DNA of 64,000 bases from Catellatospora vulcania (lineage in GTDB: Bacteria; Actinomycetota; Actinomycetes; Mycobacteriales; Micromonosporaceae), in the NCBI RefSeq assembly GCF_009720385.1, contig NZ_WARX01000007.1, forward strand, positions 124,001 to 188,000, written 5' to 3'. The notes under the pieces were generated by a model. It worked only from the letters and a program-made list of their open reading frames with translations. It had not been told where the DNA came from and searched no databases. Within the stretch, counting starts at the first letter, position 1. The number at the start of each line of letters is the position of its first letter. Position numbers and translations under genes: made by a program. Shown here piece after piece: positions 33,901 through 41,730 of this stretch.

Positions 33901-36867
33901 GACCAGGTCCGCCGGCAGGAGGGCGTAATCGGTGCCGCGGACCTCTACCGTGAGCTGATCGGGTGGTGGCTCGGCTTCGAGACGGGCCGACTGCGGCACC
34001 AGCGGGCGGGACTCGGCGACGAGGACCGTTTCACCGCGGTCACGCGCCTGGCGATCCAGCTGTGGACCAGCGGAGCTTCCGGTCTGGCGCTGAACGATCT
34101 GCTGGCCCGGGTCGAGGCTGACCTCACCCATCTGCATGAGCAGGACTTCACCACACCGCAGGCGGCACATGCGATCGGCTCGGGCACGTTGCTCGTGCGC
34201 CGCGACGACGACACCTTCGCGTTCGTCCACCAGTCGGTCCTGGAGTGGCTCGTGGCGAATGCCGCGGCGATCGAGCTGTGCGACACGGGCCAGACGGCGC
34301 TGCTCGAGGTGCGGGCCGTGTCGCCGCTGATGGCGGAGTTCTTCGTCGACCTGGCTGGTCACGCGAACGCCCGTGCATGGGCGAGTGGAGTCCTCACCGA
34401 GCCCACGTCGTACCCGCTGGCGAAGGAGAGCGCCCTGACGCTGACGCGGCGGTTGCCGGTCGACGCCACCGTCGACCTGTCGGCACGGGATCTGCGTGGC
34501 GCGGATCTCTCCGGCCTCGCGCTGCGGGGCGCCGACTTGAGCTCGACGGTTCTGGCCGGAGTGGTGCTGATGGACATCGACCTGTCCGATGCGCGGCTGA
34601 GCTCGGCTGATCTGTCCGACACCCGGCTCGCCCACGTCGGCCTGGCCGGCGCCGACCTCGCCGGTGCCAAATTCGACCGCGCCCAGCTCATCGACACGGA
34701 CCTACGGGAGACCAGGGTGGTCGGCAGCTCCTGGAAGCGTGCGGCCATCCTCGGCACCGCGTTGGACGTGCCGGCACTCCACGCCCCCGAGCTTGCCGAC
34801 GCGGCGGTCGCGGCCCGGGACGACGTCGACGTCATGACCTCGGTCGCGTTCGGCGCGAATTGCGTGACTGTCGTCGACTCCCTGGGCGTCATCGTCGTCG
34901 GCAGGGGCCCGCTCGTCCAGGTTCGCGATCTGGCGAGTGGGCGACCGCTTCGCAATCTCGTCGGCCACACGGGTTCCGTCACGTCGGTGACGACGGTGGA
35001 GGTCGGCGGGAGGCTGCTGGTCGTCTCCGGCGACGACGCCGGGGACGTCCGACGATGGGATCTGGTGACCGGGCGACCGGTGGGCGAGGTGTGCTCGCAT
35101 CATGGCGGCGTGGTGTGGTCCGTCACCACGGCGGTGCTCGCGGACGGACCCGTCATCGTGTCGGGCGGAGCGGACGGGCATCTGTGGGTCTGCGACGCGG
35201 CGACGGGCCGGCACATGCATCGGATGATTCATGCCGGTCAGGGGCGAGTGGTGTTCGCTGTCGTTTCTGCTCAGGTCGACAGCCGGCCGTTGGTGGTCGC
35301 CGGTGCCGCCGACGGGACCGTCCGGGCGTGGGACCTCACGACGGGCGATCCGGTGGGTGAGTCGTGGTCCGGGTTCGGCGGTCCGGTGTGGTCACTGGCG
35401 CTGGTCGACGTCGGCGGTCGCGCTGCGGTAGCCGCTGCCGGGCGCGGAGGACTCGTCCGCGTTTTTGATCTTCGCTCCGGGCAGCCGATCGGCCCGGCAT
35501 GGCACACCCAGGACGGTCCGGCGTGGTCATTGGCGGCCGCTACGGTCGCCGGATCCCCCGTCGTGGCAGTGGCCTGCGGCAGCGGAGCGGTGCGGACGAT
35601 GAACCCGGTGACCGGGCAACCCGCCGACAGCGTCTGGCTCGACCGGCCCGGTTCGCAGCTCTCGCTGGCATCCGCCGAGCTCGACGGACGTCGCGTGATC
35701 GTGGTCTGCGACGACGACGGCGGCCAGGTCCGAGTCCTGGACCTGGAACACCTGGACGTCGTGGGCGAACCGTGGACCGAACAGGTTGACTCGCACCGAA
35801 TGCTGGAGGTGGCGGGTTTGAAGGGCCGGGTCGTCATCGTGGCGACGGAGGGCCGTGAAGGTACGGTCTGGGCGTGGGATGCGGTGACCGGATCTCCGGT
35901 CGGGGAGCGCAGCCGTGCGGGGTTCGGATCTGCGGTGTCCATGGCGATCGGCGACCTGGACGGACGGCCCGTCGTGGTGTCCGGGGGCAGCGACGGCTAC
36001 ATCCGGACCGCTGACCTCGACACGGGAGCGGCGGTGGGCCGGCCGTGGCCCGCTCACGTCGGAGCGGTTCGGATGATGGCCACGGCCCGCTTGCAGGGCC
36101 AGCCGGTGATCATCGTGGGAGGCGTCGGCCCCGCATCGCTGTCGGTCTGCGATCTGGCGACGGGCCGGTTGCTGACGACCCTTACCGGGCCGGCCGCATC
36201 GCTCGACTCGCTCACCGTCAAGACCATCGGTGAGCAGACGATCGTCGTCGCGGCCGGTGACGGGGTGCTGTCCTGGGACCTGGACAGCGGCGACCTGATG
36301 CTCGCCGACCTCTGGACGCGGGACGGCGTCACCGGACGATCGGCGGTGGTCGGTGTCAACGGTGAGCCTTTTGTGCTATGGGAAGCCGATGGCGTGCTTC
36401 GCGTGCTGGACCTGTCCGACCAGCGCTTGGCGGGCCGGCCGTTGCGCCACCCGGGATCGGTGCGGTGCGTGGCGGTGAGCAGCCTCGCCGGTGGCGCCGT
36501 CATCGTCGCGGGCGGGCAGGACGGACTGCTGCGGCTGTCCGAGCTGGCGACCGGGGAGCCGATCGGCGAACCGTTCCAGGCGCACACCGGCCCCATCTGG
36601 TCGGTGCGGGTGGTCGACGTGGACGGAAGCCCTGTCGTCGTCACCGGCGGCGGAGACGGGACCATCCGGGTGTGGGACCTCGCGCACGACCGGTGCCGGC
36701 TGACGATCGTGCCCTTCGAGGACGGGGAGTCGGCCACGCTGCACGCGGACGGGTCCTACCGCCTGACCGGTGACGCCGGCGGCCGATTCTGGTGGGCGAT
36801 GAAACTCTGCCGGTTCGAGCCCGGCGAACTCGATCCGTACGTGGCGACGGTCAGCCGTCGGCACTGA
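30982..36867 (+). CDS. trypsin/phosphoesterase-like/NACHT/pentapeptide/WD40-like giant protein
   Basis: 1961 residues. A trypsin-like protease (1-200) has the triad visible as LTCAHVV (His42), PDLAVL (Asp84) and GLSGAP (Ser156). A calcineurin-like phosphoesterase fold (about 245-500) has LHLADLRFG, TGDLTERG, VPGDHDV and LLLHGNAH. A linker with LLSLTEYQGLIDFRPF (about 700) is followed by a NACHT NTPase: Walker A GDFGHGKS (about 772), Walker B LLFDGFDEL (about 848) and VVTSRTQHF. Pentapeptide repeats (about 1163-1260, A[DA]L-type) and about 14 WD40-like blades (about 1300-1935) form the C-terminal sensor. No signal peptide. Last gene of the operon. Confidence 0.85.
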   Translation: MSATLDSRLLRRFVVRLSPVDRRGIPGTGFFIAPGLLLTCAHVVRDADFMDVTADQAVTARRLTAQVVARSGIATTGTLCPYPDLAVLSFDERIDHPWVRLDPADPAGEVDCHSWGFSARERHQLPPGSPASFRFEGVEGDGFLKLKSGQVAPGLSGAPLVCTVRQAVVGVITATRHRETDLGGWAAPVAALIGTSILPELAEIADRIREAGTQGSDAWPKVFSRQRTPGVAATGAAARRDPSSMTLLHLADLRFGDDAVGGDAMREADPYGQDLDLDLTRLIDEQKLRPDLVVVTGDLTERGMPAEFARADRFLRGLTATLGLSRDRLIVVPGDHDVNRIACEGYFKSQQADGVEPLAPFWPKWRHFAAMFRRLYDGVDSAEFTPDRPWTLFEVPGLSVVVAGLNSTMADSHQPEDHYGFCGDEQLAWFAERLRRYRSRGWLRIGAVHHDPLQVAGREEEHLRDVDRLVRILAPELNLLLHGNAHDGQSYHLPTWLPALAAGRRGDAIGTDHADAPSRYHLVSLRGDGFTRYGRCYWPVLRRWEDDLSMTPSGVTWRQDLVHGFADAATTFDAAHTDPVAMPPATAPTWDTDWVNGLMERVHDLVPLRHPNARIAETVHAIADQPPYFRIVQRAGSAAGSWPVGVISSVDDRAVAAFAQVHQRFAADDPHLSSELVYGGREPAGPELIDAARRASIKLLSLTEYQGLIDFRPFVAGQAERLRAETNYPSSLYVPQRFRMLNEHAEAARTGLIETLVGWFDEDQPNFSLLLGDFGHGKSFLLRELTRQLPTRLPHVIPVLIELRHLEKEPTLDQLLVAHLVGANVARIDVDKLHSMVSTGRLALLFDGFDELVVRTNYTQAADYLKTLLQPLDVPNSQAKIVVTSRTQHFGSTEQIRAVLGEQPKVRRGLVRVAVIDSFTDEQILDYLTNLYGGDAAAARARHDALAAVQDLLGLAANPRMLSFLAAMPQERLDQVRRQEGVIGAADLYRELIGWWLGFETGRLRHQRAGLGDEDRFTAVTRLAIQLWTSGASGLALNDLLARVEADLTHLHEQDFTTPQAAHAIGSGTLLVRRDDDTFAFVHQSVLEWLVANAAAIELCDTGQTALLEVRAVSPLMAEFFVDLAGHANARAWASGVLTEPTSYPLAKESALTLTRRLPVDATVDLSARDLRGADLSGLALRGADLSSTVLAGVVLMDIDLSDARLSSADLSDTRLAHVGLAGADLAGAKFDRAQLIDTDLRETRVVGSSWKRAAILGTALDVPALHAPELADAAVAARDDVDVMTSVAFGANCVTVVDSLGVIVVGRGPLVQVRDLASGRPLRNLVGHTGSVTSVTTVEVGGRLLVVSGDDAGDVRRWDLVTGRPVGEVCSHHGGVVWSVTTAVLADGPVIVSGGADGHLWVCDAATGRHMHRMIHAGQGRVVFAVVSAQVDSRPLVVAGAADGTVRAWDLTTGDPVGESWSGFGGPVWSLALVDVGGRAAVAAAGRGGLVRVFDLRSGQPIGPAWHTQDGPAWSLAAATVAGSPVVAVACGSGAVRTMNPVTGQPADSVWLDRPGSQLSLASAELDGRRVIVVCDDDGGQVRVLDLEHLDVVGEPWTEQVDSHRMLEVAGLKGRVVIVATEGREGTVWAWDAVTGSPVGERSRAGFGSAVSMAIGDLDGRPVVVSGGSDGYIRTADLDTGAAVGRPWPAHVGAVRMMATARLQGQPVIIVGGVGPASLSVCDLATGRLLTTLTGPAASLDSLTVKTIGEQTIVVAAGDGVLSWDLDSGDLMLADLWTRDGVTGRSAVVGVNGEPFVLWEADGVLRVLDLSDQRLAGRPLRHPGSVRCVAVSSLAGGAVIVAGGQDGLLRLSELATGEPIGEPFQAHTGPIWSVRVVDVDGSPVVVTGGGDGTIRVWDLAHDRCRLTIVPFEDGESATLHADGSYRLTGDAGGRFWWAMKLCRFEPGELDPYVATVSRRH

Positions 36868-36997
36868 ACCTCACGTTCCGGAACACCTCGCGACCATGCC
36901 CGGAGGTGCCGGTGACACCGCGACGACATGGGCCCGCCGTCAACCGTCGGCGCACCGTGCCGGGCACCCGCGGACACATCACCACAGGCGCGGTCGG

Positions 36998-38173
36998 TCA
37001 CCGCGGGATCCGGGGCGCGTCCCAGTCTGCGTGGCGGGCCATCGACCGCAGGGCCAACCGGGACGGGGTCAGCCGCATCATCGTGTTGCGCAGGCCTACG
37101 GCCAGCGGGTTCGCCAGCTGCTGGCCGATCCGGCCGATCTGTACGGCGGCGCGGGCGACCTGCTGCGACCGGGGACGGCGTTGCCGGTCGTATTCGGCCA
37201 GTGCGGCCGGGATGGCGTCTCCGGGGCCGCAGACCGCGGCGAGCACCACCGCGTCCTCGATGGCCTGGTTCGCGCCCTGGCCCAGGTTCGGGGTCATGGC
37301 GTGGGCGGCGTCGCCGAGCAGCGCAACGTTGCCGCGTACATAGGACGGCAGGGGAGCGGCGAGATGGCGCAGGTCGGTGCGGATCACCGCCGCCGGGTCG
37401 GTGGCGTCGAGCAGGCCGGGAACCGGATCGTGCCAGCCGCCGAATCGCTGGCGTACGGCCGCCATCTCGTCTTCTACGCGCCATTTGGCGGGGGCGTTCA
37501 CCGCGGCGAACCAGTAGACCCGGCCGTCGCCGAGCGGGACGGTGCCGAACTCGGCGCCTGGGCCCCAGCTGATCGCGGCCGCGCGTTCCCCGGCCCAGGG
37601 TCCGGTGACGCCCAGCCACGCCGTCGAGCCGGAGTGGACTGGCCCTGGGTGGTCGGGCCACAGTTGGGCGCGTACGGCGCTGTCAATCCCGTCCGCGGCC
37701 ACGATGAGCGCGGCCCGCACGGTCACCGTCTTGCCCGCGTGCTGGTAGACGACCTGCCGGCCGGTCGGCTCGTCGCCTCGGGCCTGCGGGCCGAGGCCCG
37801 TCACCTGCGCGCCGGTGAGGATGGTCCCGGCGGGCAGCGCTGCCCGTAGGATCTCGTGCAGGGTCGCCCGGTGGATGCCGAGCGCGGCGGTGCCCAGCAG
37901 CCGGGTCATCGCTTCGGCGTCGATCCGCGAGATCCATCGGCCCGACGAGGCACGCGTGCCGCCGGGCGCGTCGGCCCGTCCTGCGGCCCGTACGGTGTCG
38001 CCGATCCCGAGCACGTCCAGCCCGCGCAGGCCGTTGGCCATCAGGGTCAGGCCCGCGCCGACCTCGCTGAAGGCGGCCGCGCGTTCCAGCACCGTGACCT
38101 GCCAGCCGCGTTGCCTCAGTCCGATGGCCGCGCACAGCCCGCCGATGCCCGCGCCGATGACGATCGCGTCCAT
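36998..38173 (-). CDS. FAD-dependent aromatic-type monooxygenase
   Basis: 391 residues of the PHBH family: N-terminal IVIGAGIGGLCAAIGL, the DG motif VAADGIDSAVR (about 165) and the GD motif LLGDAAHAMTPNLGQGANQAIEDA (about 288-311). Such enzymes hydroxylate phenolic or polyketide compounds, and some inactivate antibiotics. The gene is divergent from a TetR regulator, with a clear operator between them. Confidence 0.88.
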   Translation of the reverse strand: MDAIVIGAGIGGLCAAIGLRQRGWQVTVLERAAAFSEVGAGLTLMANGLRGLDVLGIGDTVRAAGRADAPGGTRASSGRWISRIDAEAMTRLLGTAALGIHRATLHEILRAALPAGTILTGAQVTGLGPQARGDEPTGRQVVYQHAGKTVTVRAALIVAADGIDSAVRAQLWPDHPGPVHSGSTAWLGVTGPWAGERAAAISWGPGAEFGTVPLGDGRVYWFAAVNAPAKWRVEDEMAAVRQRFGGWHDPVPGLLDATDPAAVIRTDLRHLAAPLPSYVRGNVALLGDAAHAMTPNLGQGANQAIEDAVVLAAVCGPGDAIPAALAEYDRQRRPRSQQVARAAVQIGRIGQQLANPLAVGLRNTMMRLTPSRLALRSMARHADWDAPRIPR

Positions 38174-38183
38174 GCCACTCCTT

Positions 38184-38199
38184 TTCTACATCTGTAGAA
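38184..38199. promoter_or_regulatory. TetR operator between divergent genes
   Basis: TTCTACATCTGTAGAA has perfect 7-bp arms around two bases. It lies 10 nt before the monooxygenase start and 35 nt before the TetR start, so one dimer could repress both. Confidence 0.7.
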
Positions 38200-38234
38200 G
38201 CGGCATACTACAGGCGTGGAAAGCGAGGGTTAAC

Positions 38235-38897
38235 GTGGTCACCCGGTACGCCGTCATCACCGACGCCGCCATCGCACTCGTCGCCGAGCAGGGCATGCGC
38301 GGTCTGACCCACCGCGCGGTCGACGCGCGCGCCGCACTGCCGACGGGCACGACCTCCGCCTACTACCGCACCCGCAAGGCGCTGATCGAGGCGCTCGTGC
38401 AGCGGCTCGCCGACCTCGACGCGGCCGACCTGGCGGCGGGCAGCCTGCCGAGCGACGACGTGCCTGCGTACCCCCCGAAACTGACCGGGGCCGACCTGGA
38501 CGGGATCGCGGCCGCGACCGGCGCGCTGCTGGACCGGTGGCTCACCGAGGGGCGTGACCGCGCCCTGGCCCGTTACGCCTGCGTGCTCGAAGCGACCCAC
38601 CACCCGGAGTTGCGTGACATCCTCGGTCACGGCGCCGCCTCACGCGTGCAGGCGCGCGCCATGCTGGCCGCCGCGGGCGCCGCGGACCCGGACCGGGCCG
38701 GCGACCATTTCGTGGCCTGCGTGGACGGGCTCCTGTTCGACCGGCTCGCCGGTGCGGGCGCGTTGACGGCCCCGCCGCCCGGTACCCCGGAGAGCCGGGC
38801 GGACCTCGCCGCCGCCGTGGGCGCTCTCCTCCACGCCCTGACCACCCGACCCTCCCGCAACCAGCACAAACCCGAACGCCGCGTGACGCGCGGTTAA
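38235..38897 (+). CDS. TetR-family regulator
   Basis: 220 residues. The N-terminal HTH is clear: ITDAAIALVAEQGMRGLTHRAVDARAALPTGTTSAYYRTRKALIEALV. The variable C-terminal domain (about 60-205) would bind the inducer, possibly the monooxygenase substrate. GTG 38235 is chosen from the GCGAGGG 5 nt upstream; the long open frame before it runs antisense through the monooxygenase gene and is not coding. Confidence 0.88.
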   Translation: MVTRYAVITDAAIALVAEQGMRGLTHRAVDARAALPTGTTSAYYRTRKALIEALVQRLADLDAADLAAGSLPSDDVPAYPPKLTGADLDGIAAATGALLDRWLTEGRDRALARYACVLEATHHPELRDILGHGAASRVQARAMLAAAGAADPDRAGDHFVACVDGLLFDRLAGAGALTAPPPGTPESRADLAAAVGALLHALTTRPSRNQHKPERRVTRG

Positions 38898-38944
38898 GAA
38901 GGCACCCTTCCTCTGCGTATACCGATGGGAAGGCGCCCTTTCTT
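38896..38944. terminator. imperfect bidirectional terminator
   Basis: Arms AAGAAGGCACCCTTCC (38896-38911) and GGGAAGGCGCCCTTTCTT (38927-38944) pair with small bulges and end in a T-rich or A-rich tail on either strand. It separates the convergent TetR and LacI genes. Confidence 0.55.
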
Positions 38945-39956
38945 ATGCGGAGTCGCGGGGGACGAGTTCGGTGGCGAGGATGACGTTCTCGACCGTGTCG
39001 GCGCCGTCGATCAGCTCAAGGAGGAGGCGGACGGTTTCGGTGGCGACCTGCTCCAGGGGTTGGCGGACGGTGGTCAGCTTCGGGTGGGTGGAGCCGGCGA
39101 TGGCCGAGTCGTCGAAGCCGCCGACGGCGACGTCCTCCGGGACACGGCGGCCGCGTTCGCGCAGGACAGCCAGGGCGCCCGCGGCCATGAGGTCGGAGCC
39201 GACGAAGACGGCGTCGAGGTCGGGGACGCGGTCGAGCAGCTCGCGCATGGCGGCTTCGCCGCTGTGGCGGGAGTAGTCGCCGTGGGCGATGAGCTTCTTG
39301 ACCGCTTTGCGGCCGAGCACGTCGCAGAAGCCTTCGAGGCGGTTGAGGCCGCCGGGGGTGTCGAGCGGGCCGGTGATCGTGGCGATCTTCCTACGGCCCT
39401 GGTCGACGAGGTACTGCGCCATCTGGCGGGCGCCTTCGCGGTCGTCGGCGGCGGCGTACGGGATCACGCCTTCGCGGCCGAGGACCGCGCCGCAGGCCAC
39501 CGCCGGGATGGCGAGGCCTTCGAGCTCGGCGAGCAGCGGGTCGCCGGAGTGGGCCGACAGGAGCAGGACGCCGTCGGCGTGGCCGCCGCGCAGGTAGCGG
39601 ACCACGCGCTCGCGGTCGCCATCATCGCCGGCGACCATCATGACCAGGGCGACGTCGCGCTGAGCGAGCCGCCGGGTGGCGACCCGCAGCAGCACGCTGA
39701 AGTTCGGGTCCTCGAACAGCTTCTCCTGCGGCTCGCTCAGCACCATGACGACGGTGCCGGTGCGCTGGGTGACCAGGCTGCGCGCGGCGCGGTTGACGAC
39801 GTACCCGGTCTCGGCGACGGCGCGGGTGACGGCGGCGAGCGCGGCGGTGCTCACGTACGGGTCGCCGTTGAGGGCGCGGGACACCGTGCCCCGGGAGACT
39901 CCCGAGGCACGGGCCACGTCGTGGATCGTGGGACGCCGCTTGTTGGTCACAGCCAT
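38943..39956 (-). CDS. LacI-family repressor of galactan utilisation
   Basis: 337 residues. The LacI DNA-binding domain is at the N terminus (RPTIHDVARASGVSRGTVSRALNGDPYVS), followed by a periplasmic-binding-type effector domain with DAVFVGSDLMAAGAL and VAVGGFDDSAIA. The ATG overlaps the stop of the MalG-like permease (TGATG), so it is the last gene of the importer operon. It is the obvious ligand of the CTGTGAACGTTCACAG palindromes at 43052, 43295, 45361 and 47070. It probably senses a galactooligosaccharide. Confidence 0.9.
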   Translation of the reverse strand: MAVTNKRRPTIHDVARASGVSRGTVSRALNGDPYVSTAALAAVTRAVAETGYVVNRAARSLVTQRTGTVVMVLSEPQEKLFEDPNFSVLLRVATRRLAQRDVALVMMVAGDDGDRERVVRYLRGGHADGVLLLSAHSGDPLLAELEGLAIPAVACGAVLGREGVIPYAAADDREGARQMAQYLVDQGRRKIATITGPLDTPGGLNRLEGFCDVLGRKAVKKLIAHGDYSRHSGEAAMRELLDRVPDLDAVFVGSDLMAAGALAVLRERGRRVPEDVAVGGFDDSAIAGSTHPKLTTVRQPLEQVATETVRLLLELIDGADTVENVILATELVPRDSA

Positions 39957-40804
39957 CAGCTTTTCACAGACCCGCCGGACAGGTCCGTACGCCAGTACCG
40001 CTGCATGGTGAGGAAGAGCGCGATCAGGGGAATGATCGACAGCAGCGCGCCGGTGATGACGAGGTTGTAGAGCGCGGGCTGGTTGGCCCCGGTGGCCAGC
40101 AGCGTGTACAGGCCGACGGTGAGCGGGAAGCGTTCGTCGTCGGCGAGCATGATGAACGGCAGCAGGAAGTTGTTCCAGATCGCGACGAACTGGAACAGGA
40201 AGATCGTCACCATGCCGGGCAGCATCAGCGGCACCGCCACCACCCGCAGCAGCCGGTTTTCGCCCGCCCCGTCGATGCGCCCGGCCTCCAGCAGCGCGTC
40301 CGGGATGGCCGCCGACGCGTAGATGCGGGCCAGGTAGATGCTGTACGGGTGCAGGATGCTGGGCAGCAGCACCGCCCAGTAGGTGTTGGCGAGCCCGGCC
40401 TTGGCCAGCAGCAGGTACTGCGGCACCGCGAGCACCACCGCGGGCACCAGGATGCCGCCGATCAGCACGTTGAAGATCACGTTGCGGCCGAAGAACCGGA
40501 ACTTCGCCAGGGCGTACCCGGCCAGCACCGACACCGCCGTGGACAGCAGCGCGCCGACGCCCGCGTACAGCGCGGTGTTGGCCATCCACTGCCAGAAGAT
40601 CCCGTCGCGGTACTCCGACAGGTCGGCGATGTTGCTGAAGAATCCGGTGCCCGGGGTGAACGCGTTGGTGGTGAACAGCTCCCCGCGCGTCTTGGTCGAC
40701 GCGGCTAGCACCCAGCACACCGGCAGCAGGCAGTACAGCGCCCCGAGCAGCAGCACCGCGGTGGGCGCGAGCCCGAGCGGTCTGCGTACCCCCTTGGTCG
40801 TCAT
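39956..40804 (-). CDS. ABC sugar permease, MalG-like (CUT1)
   Basis: 282 residues, six membrane segments starting LAPTAVLLLGALYCLLPVCWVL. The EAA region is LLEAGRIDGAGENRLLRVVAVPLMLP (about 178-203). It overlaps the MalF-like gene upstream by 4 nt and the LacI gene downstream by one base, so all are one operon. Confidence 0.9.
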   Translation of the reverse strand: MTTKGVRRPLGLAPTAVLLLGALYCLLPVCWVLAASTKTRGELFTTNAFTPGTGFFSNIADLSEYRDGIFWQWMANTALYAGVGALLSTAVSVLAGYALAKFRFFGRNVIFNVLIGGILVPAVVLAVPQYLLLAKAGLANTYWAVLLPSILHPYSIYLARIYASAAIPDALLEAGRIDGAGENRLLRVVAVPLMLPGMVTIFLFQFVAIWNNFLLPFIMLADDERFPLTVGLYTLLATGANQPALYNLVITGALLSIIPLIALFLTMQRYWRTDLSGGSVKS

Positions 40805-41727
40805 CTTTCCTCCCCGAAGGCCTGGCGGCGCACCAGGCGCATGAACAGCAGTGACGGCACGACCGAGATCGCGGCGATGACCAGCGACGTGGCGGCGGCG
40901 CTGTAGAGGTCGCCGGTGACGAACGCGTCGCGGTAGACCTTCATCAGCGGGCTCCAGGTGGAGCTGACCGCGTTCGAGATGGGCCGCAGCGTCATCGGCT
41001 CGGTGAACACCTGGATCGTCGCGATGATGGAGAACACCGTGGTCAACACCAGGGCCGGGGCCAGGATCGGCACCTTGACCCGCAGCGCGATGGCCAGCTC
41101 GCCCGCGCCGTCGATGCGGGCGGCCTCGTAGTAGTCGCGGGGGATGGCCCGCAGCTGGGTGTAGAGGACCAGCATGTTGAAGCCGGTGCCGCCCCAGATC
41201 GCGACGTTGACCATGGAGAACATGACCGTGCTCGGGCTGAGCAGGTCGACGTTGTCGAACCCGAACGCGCGCAGCGTGCCGTGGATCGGGCTCAGGCTCG
41301 GCAGATAGAGGAAGCCCCAGAGCAGGGTGGCGACCACGCCCGGCACCGCGTACGGCAGGAAGATCGCGATCCGGGAGAAGCGGGCCAGCCGCACCCGCGC
41401 CGAGTCCAGCAGCAGCGCGAACACCAGGGCCAGACCCAACATCAAAGCCAGCACCAACGTGGCGTATCCGAGCACCCGCAGCCAGCCCGCCCAGAACTCC
41501 CCGTCGGCAACGGCCGTGCGGTAGTTGTCGAGGCCGACGAAGATCTCGGTGCGCGACTTCTTACCGAGCCCCAGTCCGGAGAACTGCACCCGGCGCAGGC
41601 TCAGGTCCGGGGTGTACCCGCGGGGCGCGGCGATGAACAGGGTGAACAGGACCACCGCGGGAGCGAGGTAGAGGTAGGGGGTGGCGCCCGCGCTGTACGC
41701 GCGGGCGCCCCGGTTTGCCTTGGTCAT
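40801..41727 (-). CDS. ABC sugar permease, MalF-like (CUT1)
   Basis: 308 residues. Membrane segments run from PYLYLAPAVVLFTLFIAAP to the C terminus; the EAA loop is YYEAARIDGAGELAIALRVKVPILAP (about 200-225). The gap to the SBP gene upstream is only a few bases. It probably imports beta-1,4-galactooligosaccharides released by the GH53 enzyme (inference from context). Confidence 0.9.
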   Translation of the reverse strand: MTKANRGARAYSAGATPYLYLAPAVVLFTLFIAAPRGYTPDLSLRRVQFSGLGLGKKSRTEIFVGLDNYRTAVADGEFWAGWLRVLGYATLVLALMLGLALVFALLLDSARVRLARFSRIAIFLPYAVPGVVATLLWGFLYLPSLSPIHGTLRAFGFDNVDLLSPSTVMFSMVNVAIWGGTGFNMLVLYTQLRAIPRDYYEAARIDGAGELAIALRVKVPILAPALVLTTVFSIIATIQVFTEPMTLRPISNAVSSTWSPLMKVYRDAFVTGDLYSAAATSLVIAAISVVPSLLFMRLVRRQAFGEER

Positions 41728-41730
41728 CTA

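Noticed and set aside
37815-38234. Longer TetR start
   Set aside because: The extension runs antisense through the monooxygenase gene; the HTH and ribosome-binding site place the start at 38235.
38943-40718. 591-residue open frame on the minus strand
   Set aside because: Only its C-terminal part is the LacI gene; the N-terminal part is antisense-free but out of frame with the real MalG-like permease and lacks any domain.
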